The notes: generated by a model from the letters alone, not told the origin. Numbered from the stretch's first letter, positions 52,984-63,573 are shown. The stretch: 64,000 nucleotides of DNA from Ischnura elegans (GCF_921293095.1 NC_060258.1:5332001-5396000), one strand, 5' to 3'. A program made the numbers and translations.

Positions 52984-54605
52984 ATTAAGGGGGTGCTGTC
53001 ACAAAAATATGAAGCTGTCCACAGCATTGTCCGCCAGGCAGTGCAATATGTGAAGAGTGTTTCTTTCACTATGGATGCAGCAACTGTTATGAACTTCATC
53101 GTATTGACTGGACTTTGCATTGGTAAGCCATGATCTACCAACAAGTTTGCGGTGAATTGTTGTGATAAATAAATGTTGAGTCGTTGAGATAAATGAATTT
53201 TTACAAATTGAGGCTATTATAATAGTAACTAGAACTATATTCATTGGATCCATATTAACAAGATGTAATCATCTCTTACTCTTCTAAGCAAAATTTCTGT
53301 ACTATGAAATTATACATTTCTATTGAAACTGTGGCACAATTTCCTTTTCATCACAGATGAACAGAGCTTCACTATGGTATCTACGATTTTCGGGATAAAG
53401 CAATTTACTCCACACCACACCGCATACTATATGTGCTGTGACCTGAAGGATACGATGTGCGGATGGAGCATTGACGAAAAAAATTGTTAGTTTAACCACT
53501 GACACTGCGTATAATATTGTTGGGGCTACAAGGCTACTAATTCCCTATCGGGAGGTACATGTGCCTGGCACACAACATAAACCTGGTCGTGCCTAAAGCT
53601 TTGGGAGCTAAGGAAGAAGTGTTGAAGTGATTGAGAAAATTAAAAGAATTGTGGCTTACTTTAATCAGAGTAATGTGGCCCAAGACTACTTAAGAGAGGA
53701 GCAGAATAAGGTGGGAAGGAGCGTTTACTTATATTTAAAGCAGGAGGTTCTTACCAAGTGGAACGAAACATTTTACTGTATTGAAAGATTCACATTGCTG
53801 TTACCAATGGTGGGTAAAATACTCCTCTCCCCATCCCACAGGAATGCTCCTCCTATGCCAACGGCAGAAGAGTTGGAGATTATGGGAGATGTTGTAAAGA
53901 TTTTAGCACCTTTTTAGGCCTCCACTTAACACATATCAGGATATAAGTATATCAGTGGTACCTTGGTGCTTCTGATGTGGAATTCTATATGCATTGCACT
54001 CTCAAAAATTAATGTAAATGATTCTGTTGTGGGTGAGCTCCATCAGAAATTGAGGGAAGGAGTTGAGTTGAGATTGGACCCCCTTGAGGAAAACTCTCTT
54101 TTAGCTGCAGCCACAATCCTACACCCCCATTAAAAAAATACATTCCAAATAACCAATTAATGCTGTAAAAGCAGTGAATAATTCAAGGATATTAAGGCCG
54201 CACTGAGGAGTCAGTGGTCCCTTTGTCCCCCCATAGTTACCAACCAGCAAAATACAGATAACCTATTGATCAGTACAGGATACCATGGCAGCAGAAAGTT
54301 TACATGCGATTCCTGATCCCCAAGATGGGAGTTTACTTACAGAATTTAAATTATACCTGATCCACCCTTACTGAGTAGATCATTGAATCCAATACAATTC
54401 TTGGAGGATAGGAGAAATGCCTTCCCTGGAATTTATGAGGTCGCAATGAAGTACTTGGCTATAGTCGGTGCTACAGTTGCATCTGAGAGGGTGGTTCCTC
54501 TCCTGAACTTTTTAAGTAGTGACCACGGAAGCCCACTTAACACCTGATCACCTAAATCGGCTAATTTTTCTGGGGTCCATAGATGATGATTTTTGGGATA
54601 TGTAA
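52984..54605 (+). pseudogene. ZBED-type hAT transposase, frameshifted
   Basis: Segments in order: SIVRQAVQYVKSVSFTMDAA with TVMNFIVLTGLCIG (catalytic-domain start), a possible intron or gap 53124-53355, a segment ending CGWSIDEKN, IVSLTTDTAYNIVGATRLL, then the open frame 53627-53917 (IEKIKRIVAYFNQSNVAQDY, KWNETFYCIERFTLLLP), and a C-terminal dimerisation region with YEVAMKYLAIVGATVASERV and NRLIFLGSIDDDFWDM followed by TAA. The order matches hAT transposases of the ZBED group (RNase H fold plus hATC). At least four frameshifts and stops make it a pseudogene. No N-terminal BED finger and no element ends were found. Confidence 0.85.
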
Positions 54606-55559
54606 TATCAGATGCCCAAAAGTTGACTCATCCCCATCAGATACCATTGCTTGTAAGTGTAGCATGTATTTGTATCAATTTGTACCTTAATAATGTTGTT
54701 CTATGATACTTAAGTTCTATTCGATGTTTCTAAGTTGACCTATACGATACATTTTTTTCAAAGCTTTTAATGTATGTTATGTTTTTAATGTTACGAACAC
54801 ATTTTTTTATGTTAAACATTTAAATGTTCTTCTTAATCAGTATTTTAGAACTGATACCTATGCATGTATAGCAGCATAGAAATGTTAGGTACTCTAACTG
54901 TAATCCTATTTGCTATATGCTTTTTGTATGTGTCTAATGTGTAGCTTTATTCATATTTTTTCATTGCAAAGAATTCTAATGTTATAAACTTAATATTTTC
55001 TAGTAATTTGTATTACAAAATTTTTGGAATGTGTACATGTAACATAGCTACTCAAAGTACAGTGAATAATTTTTATTGATTTCTTTGAGTAAATAATATT
55101 ACTACATTAATGTACATCTGCATCCAATCATTTTTTTCATTTGAAGAGAAAAGCAATTCCTTTTTTTTATATCAATATTAAATTGAAACTTGGATTAATA
55201 AATATATTCATAGTTTGGGCATAGTGCCCCCCCTCCTCCCTGGAGCACTGTAGTCCCGCTAGAAAATCTGGGGGGGAGCCCCCTTTGCTCTGGTGAAGTT
55301 CCTTCAATAGGGTGGTTTCTTTTTATTGCCTAGGGTGGTATTATTTTTTATTGCCTAAATCGAATGCTTATTACTCCTGGAGTACGTATTTCACGCTTTT
55401 AGATTTTTAAATGGTGATATCTATTTTTTGCGATTAAATGAAAAGTGAAAAATTTTAATCATGCGAAAACGCGACGCTTAAGTAGGAATGATGGGAAAAG
55501 CTCATACGACGCATTTCTGGTTCCCCCTCCCACCTTGTGAGGTGACCTTGATCAAGGCT
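54606..55559. other. No recognisable gene
   Basis: AT-rich, probably the 3' remnant of the hAT element and unique DNA. A G/C run near 55230-55285 is notable only by composition. Confidence 0.4.
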
Positions 55560-55890
55560 CTCAGCGCTGATAGGACGCAGGATGCTAGCAGGTAGCTGAG
55601 TACCTTGCTGGCTGGTAGTTGGCTTTAAAAAGTTTTATAAATACCTTATCAAATTAAGAAAACTTTCCGACCTTAGCCAGTTTTAATAGGTGATTATTAA
55701 GACATGTTTCCCTGAGCTCTGTGCCTCATGTATGCATTAGTAACCTCGGGCGATGTATAACTCCTATCCTCTCCTGTATAAACTAGGTCCCTGTGACGTC
55801 ACGTGGAGTGGAATCGCATGGGAGCCAATCTGGCCTATTTCCAATGTGGTTAAAATTGACCAATGACATTCGTCTATACTTGGATAAAAT
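55560..55890 (+). repeat. Dispersed repeat H, copy 2
   Basis: Inverted counterpart of 28386-28740, with AACTTTCCGACCTTAGCCAG and GGTCCCTGTGACGTCAC. No coding content. Confidence 0.7.
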
Positions 55891-56548
55891 TTGACCCTTA
55901 CCATTCGTCTAAACCGTTATTTCAAAAACCAAATAATTTGTGTATTATGAATACACTAATGGTGGGTAACGAATCATAATCAATGCCTTTTGTTTTCTTT
56001 GGTGAAGGAAACTACCCTATTTATGTCTGCTACATCAGAGTGGCTACTGGGTCTCTGTGTACCATGCCCCCATCAAAATCCGAGGGGACTGTATGTATTT
56101 TTTTCCCGCCCCCAGATATTTTAGAGGTACTACAAAACCTTTGGAGGGGCCAGGATCCCTCCAGGTACGGCCACGTTTGAAAATAACAAAATCTAAACAA
56201 ACAGCGGGACCAGACATCCCCCAGCCCCAATTTGTTTCTGGGTGGCCAGGTACCTAAATAATAATGATAATAATGTCATCTTTATTATAACAAGCAAATT
56301 TAGGACTATAAAGCCCTCTCTTATAATAAACTTTAAATGAACGAATTCAAATGTATTACATGTAGAATGGTTGGTAACTGTATGAATGTTTTCCTTCGAT
56401 TGTATACAAAGTGTCATCAAGAGGGATAGTCTTGACTGAAGGAGGAAGATTAGTGTTTTAAAAAGGCTAGTGATGTAAGATTTCACTTTTTCCCGGCGTA
56501 TGATGGCGGTGAATTCTTCTCGGGTTTCCATCCGGGTGAGCTCCATCT

Positions 56549-56607
56549 CCATCGCTGCCGACGTTTCGATAGAATCCTTTTCTATCGTCATCAGGGCCGA
56601 TGATGCC
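56549..56607 (-). ncRNA. Hammerhead-ribozyme-like motif of the Penelope-like element
   Basis: On the minus strand: CATC...GCC, then CTGATGA, C, a perfect 7-bp stem GATAGAA/TTCTATC with a 5-base loop, GAAAC, GTC, then GGC...GATG. CTGATGA and GAAA are the catalytic core, and GCC/GGC plus CATC/GATG form stem I. Stem III is reduced to the minimal form reported for Penelope-like hammerheads. Core bases are intact; activity is unproven. Confidence 0.65.
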
Positions 56608-56642
56608 AGTAGGAAAATGCCAGGTTTATATATCCTCGGTCG

Positions 56643-57119
56643 TTATGTTGGGTCGTTCTGATTGGCGGAGAAAGAGTACGCTTTTCCCGCCACTTTCAAA
56701 ATCGGGTTCCATGCCTTACTTAAGTTGAAACCCTCGTCTCTGTTGAAGTTTTTCTTGGAGAGTCGTATTTCAATTGCCTCCTTGGTGAGGCGATCCCAGT
56801 AGCCGCTGGAGTGGCAGAGCATTTTGGTGTTTTCCCAGCGAATCGCGTGGTCAAGATTGATGGCGTGCTCCGCAACCGCCGATTTCGATGGTTGGCACAG
56901 CCGGAGATGACGCTTATGCTCTTTGATTCGGGTCTCGATCGTTCTTCCCCTTTCACCGATATACTCCTCACCACACTCGCATGGTATGCTGTAAACACCA
57001 GGCAATTTCAGTCCTGCAGGGTCTTTGGCACGGACTAAGACTTGTCTTAGTTTTTTGTGAGGCAGATGCACTGTCCGTATGTTGTGTTTATGAAGAATGC
57101 GCAAAATCTTGCCGGATAC
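56643..57119 (-). pseudogene. Penelope-like protein C-terminus: GIY-YIG endonuclease
   Basis: An open minus-strand frame from VSGKILRILHKHNI (no ATG; TAG just upstream at the truncation) to the stop at 56643. A connector LRQVLVRAKDPAGL is followed by the GIY-YIG domain: PGVYSIPCECGEEYIG, RTIETRIKEHKRHLRL with the conserved Arg, and the Glu in SAVAEHAINLDHAIRW, then the usual EAIEIRL and NFNRDEGFNLSKAW. The Cys pair CEC within the GVY-YIG loop is typical of Penelope elements. Domain residues are intact, but the RT domain is absent, so the copy is a dead fragment. Confidence 0.85.
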
Positions 57120-57122
57120 CTA

Positions 57123-57989
57123 AGATCTAAGGCTAGTGATGTCTGCTTAGAATTAAATATTATAATTATTATGAATCAACTACTTGTGCATAAGAGAAGA
57201 AATGAAATTGTCCGTCCAAAACGTATGACTCGTAACAAATATTGGCCAAGTTGGTCAAACCTCTGGCACGGGTTTAGTAACTGCAGATTTAAAGCTTGGT
57301 GGTGCAAGTTAGGTGAAGCAATAATGTGTAATGAGGAATAGTAACTTCATATAGACATTACTATAATGTAATATTTTTCTTCTAACAATTCAGAGTTTGA
57401 AATTGATGCCAGCGTATTACAAATGCTATGGATGGTAACACTATAAATATTTCCTTTCCGAACGTAAACAATCCGTTTTCAAGAGTTTATGCCTTATTGT
57501 GAACATTGTTGTTTTGATCAATCAAGTTATGTTTCCTTATGAAAATATTGTTACTCGTACGGTATTTTTATTTGTGTTCAAATTTAAGAATCGGAATCTG
57601 CCGGTCGATTTTTTGAGTCCAAAATGTTAGACTTGTAAGAAATATTGGCCGTGTTAGTCCAATCTCTGGTATCCATTTATTTTTATCACTCTCCCTCATG
57701 TCTAAAACTTATTTATTGGCATACTTTATGGACTATATGTAGCCGCCGACAGGGCTTGTTCAGCATTGCATTTGTTTCTATATTCTCATGAGAAGGAAGG
57801 GCCTTTAAAATTTTTAGGCATTAACCTAGTCCATGAGTATCACTGTGACACCTTTTCTTTCCTTCCATGAGTTAAAAGTAAATTTTGAAAAGTTCACATT
57901 TGGATATTTCCTGTGTTTAACTTCAATTTGTACGAACATACCTCTCCTTTCCGGTAAGCTTAGTTAATTATGAGTTGTTATTTTTGGGG
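57123..57989. other. Diverged relative of repeat block E/X, no gene
   Basis: Segments such as AAATATTGGCCAAGTTGGTC and the inverted GGTAACACTATAAATATTTC recall parts of 11380 and 13210. Too diverged to set borders. Confidence 0.4.
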
Positions 57990-58062
57990 AGGCAGGCGTA
58001 GGTTTTTGCTTCTCCTTTGCAAACATTCGTGCCTGTTTAAATAAATATTCTTATATTTTTAG

Positions 58063-58427
58063 AGATGCGGACATGAATATCGATCGTAAAAGAAGGATGG
58101 TATCTAAGACCACCAAGGGTAGAGGCTCACCGAAGCCCTGCCCTATTTGTGGAAAATGTACCAACACAGATGGTCCGCCAAATCCAACATGTTCACCCTT
58201 CCGTGTGTGAAAAACCATTGAGAAGTGCTCCCGGGCAATAACTTAGCTGGTTGCGAAAGGTTTATTCCGATACCTGGAGCACTTCATATTAAACCTTTTC
58301 GGGGCACAGTGGAGGAACTCCCCTGAAGAAATACATGAGAGCCTTGCATGCCTCGGGTTAGAGGTAATCCCTTTGGGGTTATCCCTCGAGGACGAATGCG
58401 GGGTGGATGACGACAAATGAAGAGGAG
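58063..58427 (+). pseudogene. C2H2/conserved-module exon, unit Z1 (frameshifted)
   Basis: It is preceded by the acceptor ATATTTTTAG and ends in GAG|GTAAGT. It reads SPKPCPICGK, then loses the finger frame through a deletion, continues as a recognisable module at DNA level, and regains frame at RESLACLGLEVIP-like codons before a TGA near 58418. It is the same exon as Z2 and Z3 but damaged. Confidence 0.6.
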
Positions 58428-58608
58428 GTAAGTGACAAGTCTACAGGTTATTTACTATGTTTGAGATCTTTCTCTACGAACACATATTTTCTTTCCAATA
58501 AGCTTATTTTGTTATAAATTGTTAATTCCGCGGAGGCATGCTGTAGTTTTTGCTTCTCCTTTGCAAACGTTCGTGTCTATTTAAATAATTATTTTCTTCT
58601 ATTTTTAG

Positions 58609-58961
58609 ATACATGGAAATGAATAAAAAATAAATTGGAAGATGGTGTCCATAAAAAAGGGCAGGGGGAAACACCTAAGCCCTGCCCTATATGTGGCAAA
58701 AGGTTTTGCACGCAATTGGTCCGCCACATCGCGAAAGTTCACCCTTCTGTGTACAAAAAATATGGAAGGGAAGTGATAGCCAAATGCTCCCGGGGAGTAA
58801 CGGGCCTGGTTGCAAAAGGCATAACCAGGTATCCGGACCCCTTCACATTGAATTTATTCGGTGAAACATGGAGGGACTCCTCAGAGGAAATGCGGGAGAG
58901 CCTCGCATGCCTCGGGGTTGAAGTAATCCCTAACAATTTTTGGTTATTAACTTTGTATTAA
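58609..58961 (+). CDS. C2H2 zinc finger plus conserved module exon, unit Z2
   Basis: The preceding acceptor is CTATTTTTAG. The exon's ATG frame (MEMNKK) stops, but a second frame is open from about 58635 for 108 residues: KPCPICGKRFCTQLVRHIAK followed by VH (Cys-x2-Cys-x10-His-x4-His), then the module KKYGREVIAKCSRGVTGLVA, RYPDPFTLNLFGETWRDS and EEMRESLACLGVEVIP. The finger is probably a nucleic-acid binding unit; the module is unknown to me. Because the start frame is shifted against the finger, Z2 works only as an internal exon or not at all. Upstream intron sequence (GTTTTTGCTTCTCCTTTGC) is repeated in Z1 and Z3. Confidence 0.55.
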
Positions 58962-59102
58962 TACCATTTCTGCGAACACACATTTTCTTTCAAATAGACA
59001 TAGTAAAATATATAATGTTATTTCCGGGTAGGCAGGCTGTAGTTTTTGCTTTTCCTTTGCAAACGTTCGTGTCTATTTAAATAAATATTCTTCTATTTTT
59101 AG

Positions 59103-59475
59103 AAATATGGAAATTAACAAAACCATCATGTGGAAGATGGTAACGAAAAAAAAGGGCAGTGGCCCGCCCAAGCCGTGCCCGATTTGTGGAAAGAGATTTA
59201 CTTCGCAATTATCCCGCCACATCGCAAAGGTTCACCCTGCCATATTTCAGAGATATGGCAGGGACGTGGTCGACAAGTGCTCCCGGGGTATCACCAGGCT
59301 GGTGGCAAGCGGCACTTATAGGTACCCGGAGCACTATGTGTTGAGATCTTTTGGGGCCCTGTGGAGGGACTCCCCACAAGAAATGAGGGAGAGCCTCGCA
59401 TGCCTCGGGGTGGAAGTAATCCCTTCGGGGATATCCCTCCCGGAGGCATGCGGGGTGGAGGAGGAGACGGATGTT
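59103..59475 (+). CDS. C2H2 zinc finger plus conserved module exon, unit Z3 (best copy)
   Basis: After the acceptor CTATTTTTAG an ATG (59107) opens a clean frame: MEINKTIMWKMVTKKKGSG, then finger KPCPICGKRFTSQLSRHIAK plus VH, then RYGRDVVDKCSRGITRLVAS, RYPEHYVLRSFGALWRDS, EMRESLACLGVEVIP and an acidic end EEETDVDG. At 59475 GGG|GTATGT is a fair donor in phase 0, matching the phase-0 51-bp exon at 59603. Without splicing the frame runs to TAA near 59531. A small nuclear or nucleic-acid binding protein is inferred from the finger alone. The module after the finger, about 75 residues, has conserved KCSRGIT, RYP and LACLGVEVIP in all units and is not a family I know. Expression is unproven. Confidence 0.6.
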
Positions 59476-59602
59476 GACGGGGTATGTAACGGGTCGTCCT
59501 CCATAGACATGATAATTTCCATATTTTCATAAATATACTTTGTCGTTTTCGGTAGTGGAAAATTGTTTACGCTATCCCCATTGACACTGTTTTCCTTTTT
59601 AG

Positions 59603-59662
59603 AATGCTGAGACATCAGAAGAGGTAGGAGAGTCGTATGCATCGCTTCCTCAGCCTCCATAA
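59603..59662 (+). CDS. 51-bp type exon N, possibly terminal
   Basis: After the acceptor TTTCCTTTTTAG it reads NAETSEEVGESYASLPQ in phase 0. It is the same 17-codon type as the exons at 60325, 60716 and 61104, but the donor is lost (CAG is followed by CC), and the frame ends at TAA (59660-59662). It could be the last exon of a short Z3 transcript. Confidence 0.45.
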   Translation, partial: NAETSEEVGESYASLPQPP

Positions 59663-59994
59663 TGTAACACCTCAGCTCTCCTCGAGGTGGAGACTGAAAA
59701 TCTCCCGCATGTGAGTCAATGAATTATTTACACTTTTTATTTGTGAATAGGACACTTCTCATATCCCATGAAGTTTTTTTACTTTATGCCCTGTAATTTT
59801 CCTTTTTCCTTTTCAGAACTCTGAAGGTACCAGTACAAAGGAGTTGGTGCGGCATGTATTGATAATAGAACTTCGATAAAAAATAGATATAGATGAGAGG
59901 GTATTTGAATATCGCCCGGTTTGCACTCCACCATTTTCAAATAATACAAACAGCCGTTGCAAACTTCTTACTTCATTCTTCATTCATACCTTAG

Positions 59995-60039
59995 GACAGA
60001 GTCAAGGTTCACCAGCAGGAGGCAGATGTCCAAGAATCT
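59995..60039 (+). CDS. 45-bp micro-exon (copy 2)
   Basis: Between ATACCTTAG and GTGAGTTA, phase 0, encoding DRVKVHQQEADVQES. Same length as 50635-50679. Introns on both sides are conserved between the two blocks (for example CAGCCGTTGCAAA). Confidence 0.45.
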
Positions 60040-60324
60040 GTGAGTTAATGCTATATTTATATTTGATACTTAGACTAGAAAAGTACCTATTGCACACCAT
60101 GTAAATCATCCGAAATCAACCTATAACTTTCCCGAATCAATATACGCAAATATCTGACTTTGGGATTCTTTATACTCTGTTAGTGAAACATGGATGACAT
60201 AATCCTCTTACTTACAACCAGGGATTGGAGTCTCAACTACCTCAGACGCCGTGGGGTAGGTAAAGGAAGAACTGTTTCAAGTTGTGACATTGAAAGTTAA
60301 AGTGCTAATTTTAGCTAATTTTAG

Positions 60325-60375
60325 GGCGCCGAGATATCGAGGAAGAAGGGATCCCCACCATCGCCATTGCCTCGG
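60325..60375 (+). CDS. 51-bp micro-exon B0
   Basis: Between GCTAATTTTAG and GTGAGTTA, phase 0, 17 codons: GAEISRKKGSPPSPLPR. It aligns with the other 51-bp exons at A-E-x-S and L-P-R. Confidence 0.45.
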
Positions 60376-60502
60376 GTGAGTTAATATACAGCAGAAAGGG
60401 AAGAGGAGAGTTGTGAACAAGTGCTTGGATTTTATTGAACTTCTTCATTTTTCATTTGAACAAACATAAGTTAAAAATGCCTTTTTTCTTTGTTTCTTTC
60501 AG

Positions 60503-60577
60503 GGGTAAGGATACGGATTCAGTTGGAATGGAGGAAACACCAGTTGTTTTGAATGAGGAGGTGGATGCCCTATTTAT
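60503..60577 (+). pseudogene. 75-bp micro-exon A1, out of phase
   Basis: The same size and flanks as A2 (acceptor TTTCTTTCAG, donor GTGAGTCAACC), but indels put it in another frame: in phase 0 it has TAA at the second codon. The DNA-level match to A2 (GAGGAAACACCAGTTGTTTT) is strong. Confidence 0.5.
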
Positions 60578-60715
60578 GTGAGTCAACCATTTGTTCTCAC
60601 TTGATAATAAGACTAGAGGGATACTTACTTTAGTCCATGCTAATCACCCAAATTCTACCTTTTCCTTATGTGGAAACATGGTTCATTCCCGTTAATTAAG
60701 TTTTCCCAATTTTAG

Positions 60716-60766
60716 GATGCTGATACATCTGTGGAGGACGGGTCTCCACAGTCAAAACTGTCGCAG
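60716..60766 (+). CDS. 51-bp micro-exon B1
   Basis: Between CCCAATTTTAG and GTGAAAG, phase 0, encoding DADTSVEDGSPQSKLSQ. Paired with A1 in a ~390-base unit repeated downstream. Confidence 0.5.
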
Positions 60767-60892
60767 GTGAAAGAGAACCTAGGTGAATAGCAGATTTAGA
60801 TAACAAAATTTTCATTTTGTTACTTATCCCACTTCTTCATTTGTAAAAACATTAGTGTAAAATGTCTCCTTTTTGTTTCTTTCATGTGTTAG

Positions 60893-60967
60893 GAAACAGA
60901 TTCAGTGCATTTGGAGGAAACACTAGTTGTTTTGAACGGGGAGATGGAGGTGCAATGCCCTATTTAT
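60893..60967 (+). CDS. 75-bp micro-exon A2
   Basis: Between CATGTGTTAG and GTGAGTCAACC, phase 0, 25 codons starting ETDSVHLEETLVVLNGEM. Open and in phase with B2. Confidence 0.5.
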
Positions 60968-61103
60968 GTGAGTCAACCATTTATTCCTACTTGATAATAA
61001 GACTAGAGGGATACTTATTTTAGTCCATGCTATTCAGCCAAATTCTACCTTTACCTTACTGGGAAACAATTTATCCCCGGCAATTTATTATTTACAATTT
61101 TAG

Positions 61104-61154
61104 GATGCTGAGACATCTGCGCTAGACAGGGCCGAGAAATCACAACTGCCACGG
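61104..61154 (+). CDS. 51-bp micro-exon B2
   Basis: Between ACAATTTTAG and GTGAATT, phase 0, encoding DAETSALDRAEKSQLPR. With A2 it is the second copy of the A-B exon pair. Confidence 0.5.
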
Positions 61155-61316
61155 GTGAATTCATAACTTCGGTGAATAGCAGATTAGGAAAGAAATTTTT
61201 TATTATGTTCCCAGGTTTTACACCGCTTCTTTGTTTTATCTTCGTGCATACATATGTTGATAATGTCTCTCATTATGCTTGTTTCATATTTTAGTGAATA
61301 TAGTGAATTGTAGTAG

Positions 61317-61391
61317 TATTCGGATATAGTGAAATTGGGGGAGACACCAGAGGTGATTATCCTGGATTTGGAGGCTCAGTTGAAGACCTCT
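61317..61391 (+). CDS. 75-bp micro-exon A3 (diverged)
   Basis: With GTAGTAG as acceptor and CT|GTGAGTCC as donor the length is again exactly 75 bases, phase 0, starting YSDIVKLGETPEVIILDLEA. It aligns with A2 at LxET and VxxL. The acceptor lacks a strong pyrimidine tract. Confidence 0.4.
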
Positions 61392-62512
61392 GTGAGTCCA
61401 TCAAACTTGTTGCCAATGGTGACACTTTTTTAACTTTCTCAAACCATTATTTACCATTCATTTTATCAATCACCACTCTTTATCATTCAATTAGCACGAA
61501 TTTAAGCGAAAAATAAAACCACTTTCATGGAGCTCTTTAAGTATTGGTATATGATCCAATTTATCATACTTTTCTCAGTTTAGGTGGTAAGTAAATGCTC
61601 GAAAAAAAAATCCAGTAAAAATGTATACTGGATGTTTACAACACAACAATTTTACATGTGTAAATATTTGTAATGTAATTCTTTTGAAGTTAAAACTTCT
61701 TATGTCACACTGAGAACTTTTGTAGGTGGGTATAAGGCGTGGACTTGTGACTCGATTTTTTTTTTATGCGTTCAATTTGAGTAGCTTATTAGTAGAGGGT
61801 GTTGACAATAGGTTGTGCCATAAAATTTGATGAGTGTTTACGACCATATATTGAAGAAATATAGAAAAGGAAACACTTGCAGAACAGTTTTGAAGTGAAA
61901 ACTTCTTATTTTGAACTGGCGCACTTTTTTCAGATTGGTAGAATAAACTGAACTTGTGTGACCTTCACCTCAAAATCGTCACCGCCTCGCTGTTAACAAA
62001 GGAGAGGGGATTAAAGAGTTTTGAATTTGCTCATTCGTCATGTATGAAAATATGTTCTGAAGCAGAAAGAATTGCAATGTTTAGTGTTGACAATACTTTG
62101 TCAATTTTGTTCATAGCAGTGGTTATAAAAAATACTTTCTTGAATTTCTGTTAGTAACTTGGCTTTTCCGAGTTTATATTCGTAATCCAGTTTGTTGCAT
62201 AGGCTTCTTGTACATTTTTTAACATCAGTCAATGTCATAAAGTTTTCAAATAAAAAGTTTTCACGTCCAACGGCAGTCCCACAACTGCCATGTTTTTTTC
62301 TAGAATTGCAGGTACTTGACTGTTGCAACTGGAATTTACATTTGTGTTGCTCGTTTACTTTTGTTTTTAAAGAAATGCAAAGTTAGTTTGTTGGCATAAT
62401 TTGAATAACATGTTGAGTTTTCTTCCATGACTTGGTGCACACAGTTCAAGGAAGTAGGGCCATCTACTCTTATAAGTTCAGTTGGTTCTAATTTTATTCA
62501 TTTCTTATCTAG
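61392..62512. other. No clear exon
   Basis: AT-rich, intron-like. The short frames here have no recognisable content. Confidence 0.4.
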
Positions 62513-62661
62513 TGCTCCGAGCTGTGTGGTCACAAGGAAAAGCAGAGGTGTTGTTTCACATTGAAGATGGTCGAATAGCTTTGAAGGATCCTGGTCAGCC
62601 TGATAGGATGGAGACCGTCAGAGATGTAGCTTCCTGTGTCTGCAGCCAGACCTGAAATATT
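62513..62661 (+). CDS. Possible terminal exon
   Basis: It follows the acceptor TTCTTATCTAG. In phase 0 it reads CSELCGHKEKQRCCFTLKMV plus E then TAG. In another phase it reads VLRAVWSQGKAEVLFHIEDG and on to a TGA at 62653-62655. TTG|GTAAGT at 62661 could be a donor, and AATAAA at 62692 a poly(A) signal. I cannot tell which reading is used, or whether it belongs to the upstream micro-exons. Confidence 0.3.
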
Positions 62662-62699
62662 GGTAAGTTTGTCTGTCATTTCACATGGACCAATAAAAT

Positions 62700-63399
62700 A
62701 TATTGTTTAGCCACTACCAGCCATGGGATGAACTTGGTAGTTTTGAATACTAACATTAAAAGGTTATTAATTGCTCTGTAAAAATTATCAGGCCACCATA
62801 AGATGTCTTTCTTCCTAATTAGGTGTTGAAAAAGTGGTATTTTTCCTAAATAAAACCAGGGGATCGATGGTTTTCAGTGATTATATCATAAAAACATGCC
62901 CAAAAATTGTGTCTGACTGTACACCTTCATGAAGCCTTCGTTATGGTCAACAGTACTTAAATTTTTGTTGATGTTTCATCCTAAAAGTGTTGTTGTTATA
63001 TATGCATATGACAGTGTCACTTTTTAACGTAATGTGTATGAAGTCAGTGGGACTGGAAAATTGGCACTTTAAATTGAGTTTCGTAATTTCAAACCTTTTT
63101 CGCAAATAATTACAGCAGACTTTCAGGACAGGAATGGGTCTTTTAATAGACATTCCAAGAGCGGGTAGCGGTACCACAAATGGTGGAAATACGAGCGAGA
63201 CGTTTCTTCTCAAATCCAAAGCTATCGGTGGAAATTAGTGGTGCGTAAAAAAATCAATTACTTGTGTGTTTGTGTTTCATTATCTTCAAACCCTTTCACT
63301 GCTATGAACGTATCTAGTATGTTGGCATGGCAGACTGCTGTGAACGTACTTTCTCTTCCTCCCTACCACGCACATTCGCCCAAGCAATCCAAAAGGTTG
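62700..63399. other. No recognisable gene
   Basis: AT-rich DNA. A minus-strand frame (62947-63219) has no known motif. Confidence 0.4.
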
Positions 63400-63573
63400 C
63401 TAATCTGGGACCCTTACCTCGACGAGCTCACCCTTGCTGGGCCTTATCTTTAACCCTTCAAGCCCACGGTAATAAATCCTCCAAGCCCCAAATTGACCCG
63501 CTCTGACAGCAATTTGAAAATCAATCAATCCATCCCATCATCAAGAAATGATTGTTTTCGTTGCACTCCTGCT
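63400..63573 (+). repeat. Repeat E fragment, interrupted by the TTAA-flanked element
   Basis: It contains CTAATCTGGGACCCTTACCT, CGACGAGCTC, CCGCTCTGACAGCAATTTG and AATCAATCAATC as in 11560-11740. It breaks off at GCACTCCTGC, where TTTAA and CCCTTTCGAG begin. Confidence 0.65.

Larger units (their letters stand above)
56460..57122 (-). mobile_element. Penelope-like element, 5'-truncated
   Basis: The coding end with a GIY-YIG endonuclease domain is followed by a 3' region containing a hammerhead-like motif. The RT part is missing. This combination is specific to Penelope-like retroelements. Confidence 0.8.

Noticed and set aside
56811..57038. Plus-strand 75-codon frame over the Penelope-like region
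   Set aside because: Antisense shadow of the GIY-YIG coding sequence.
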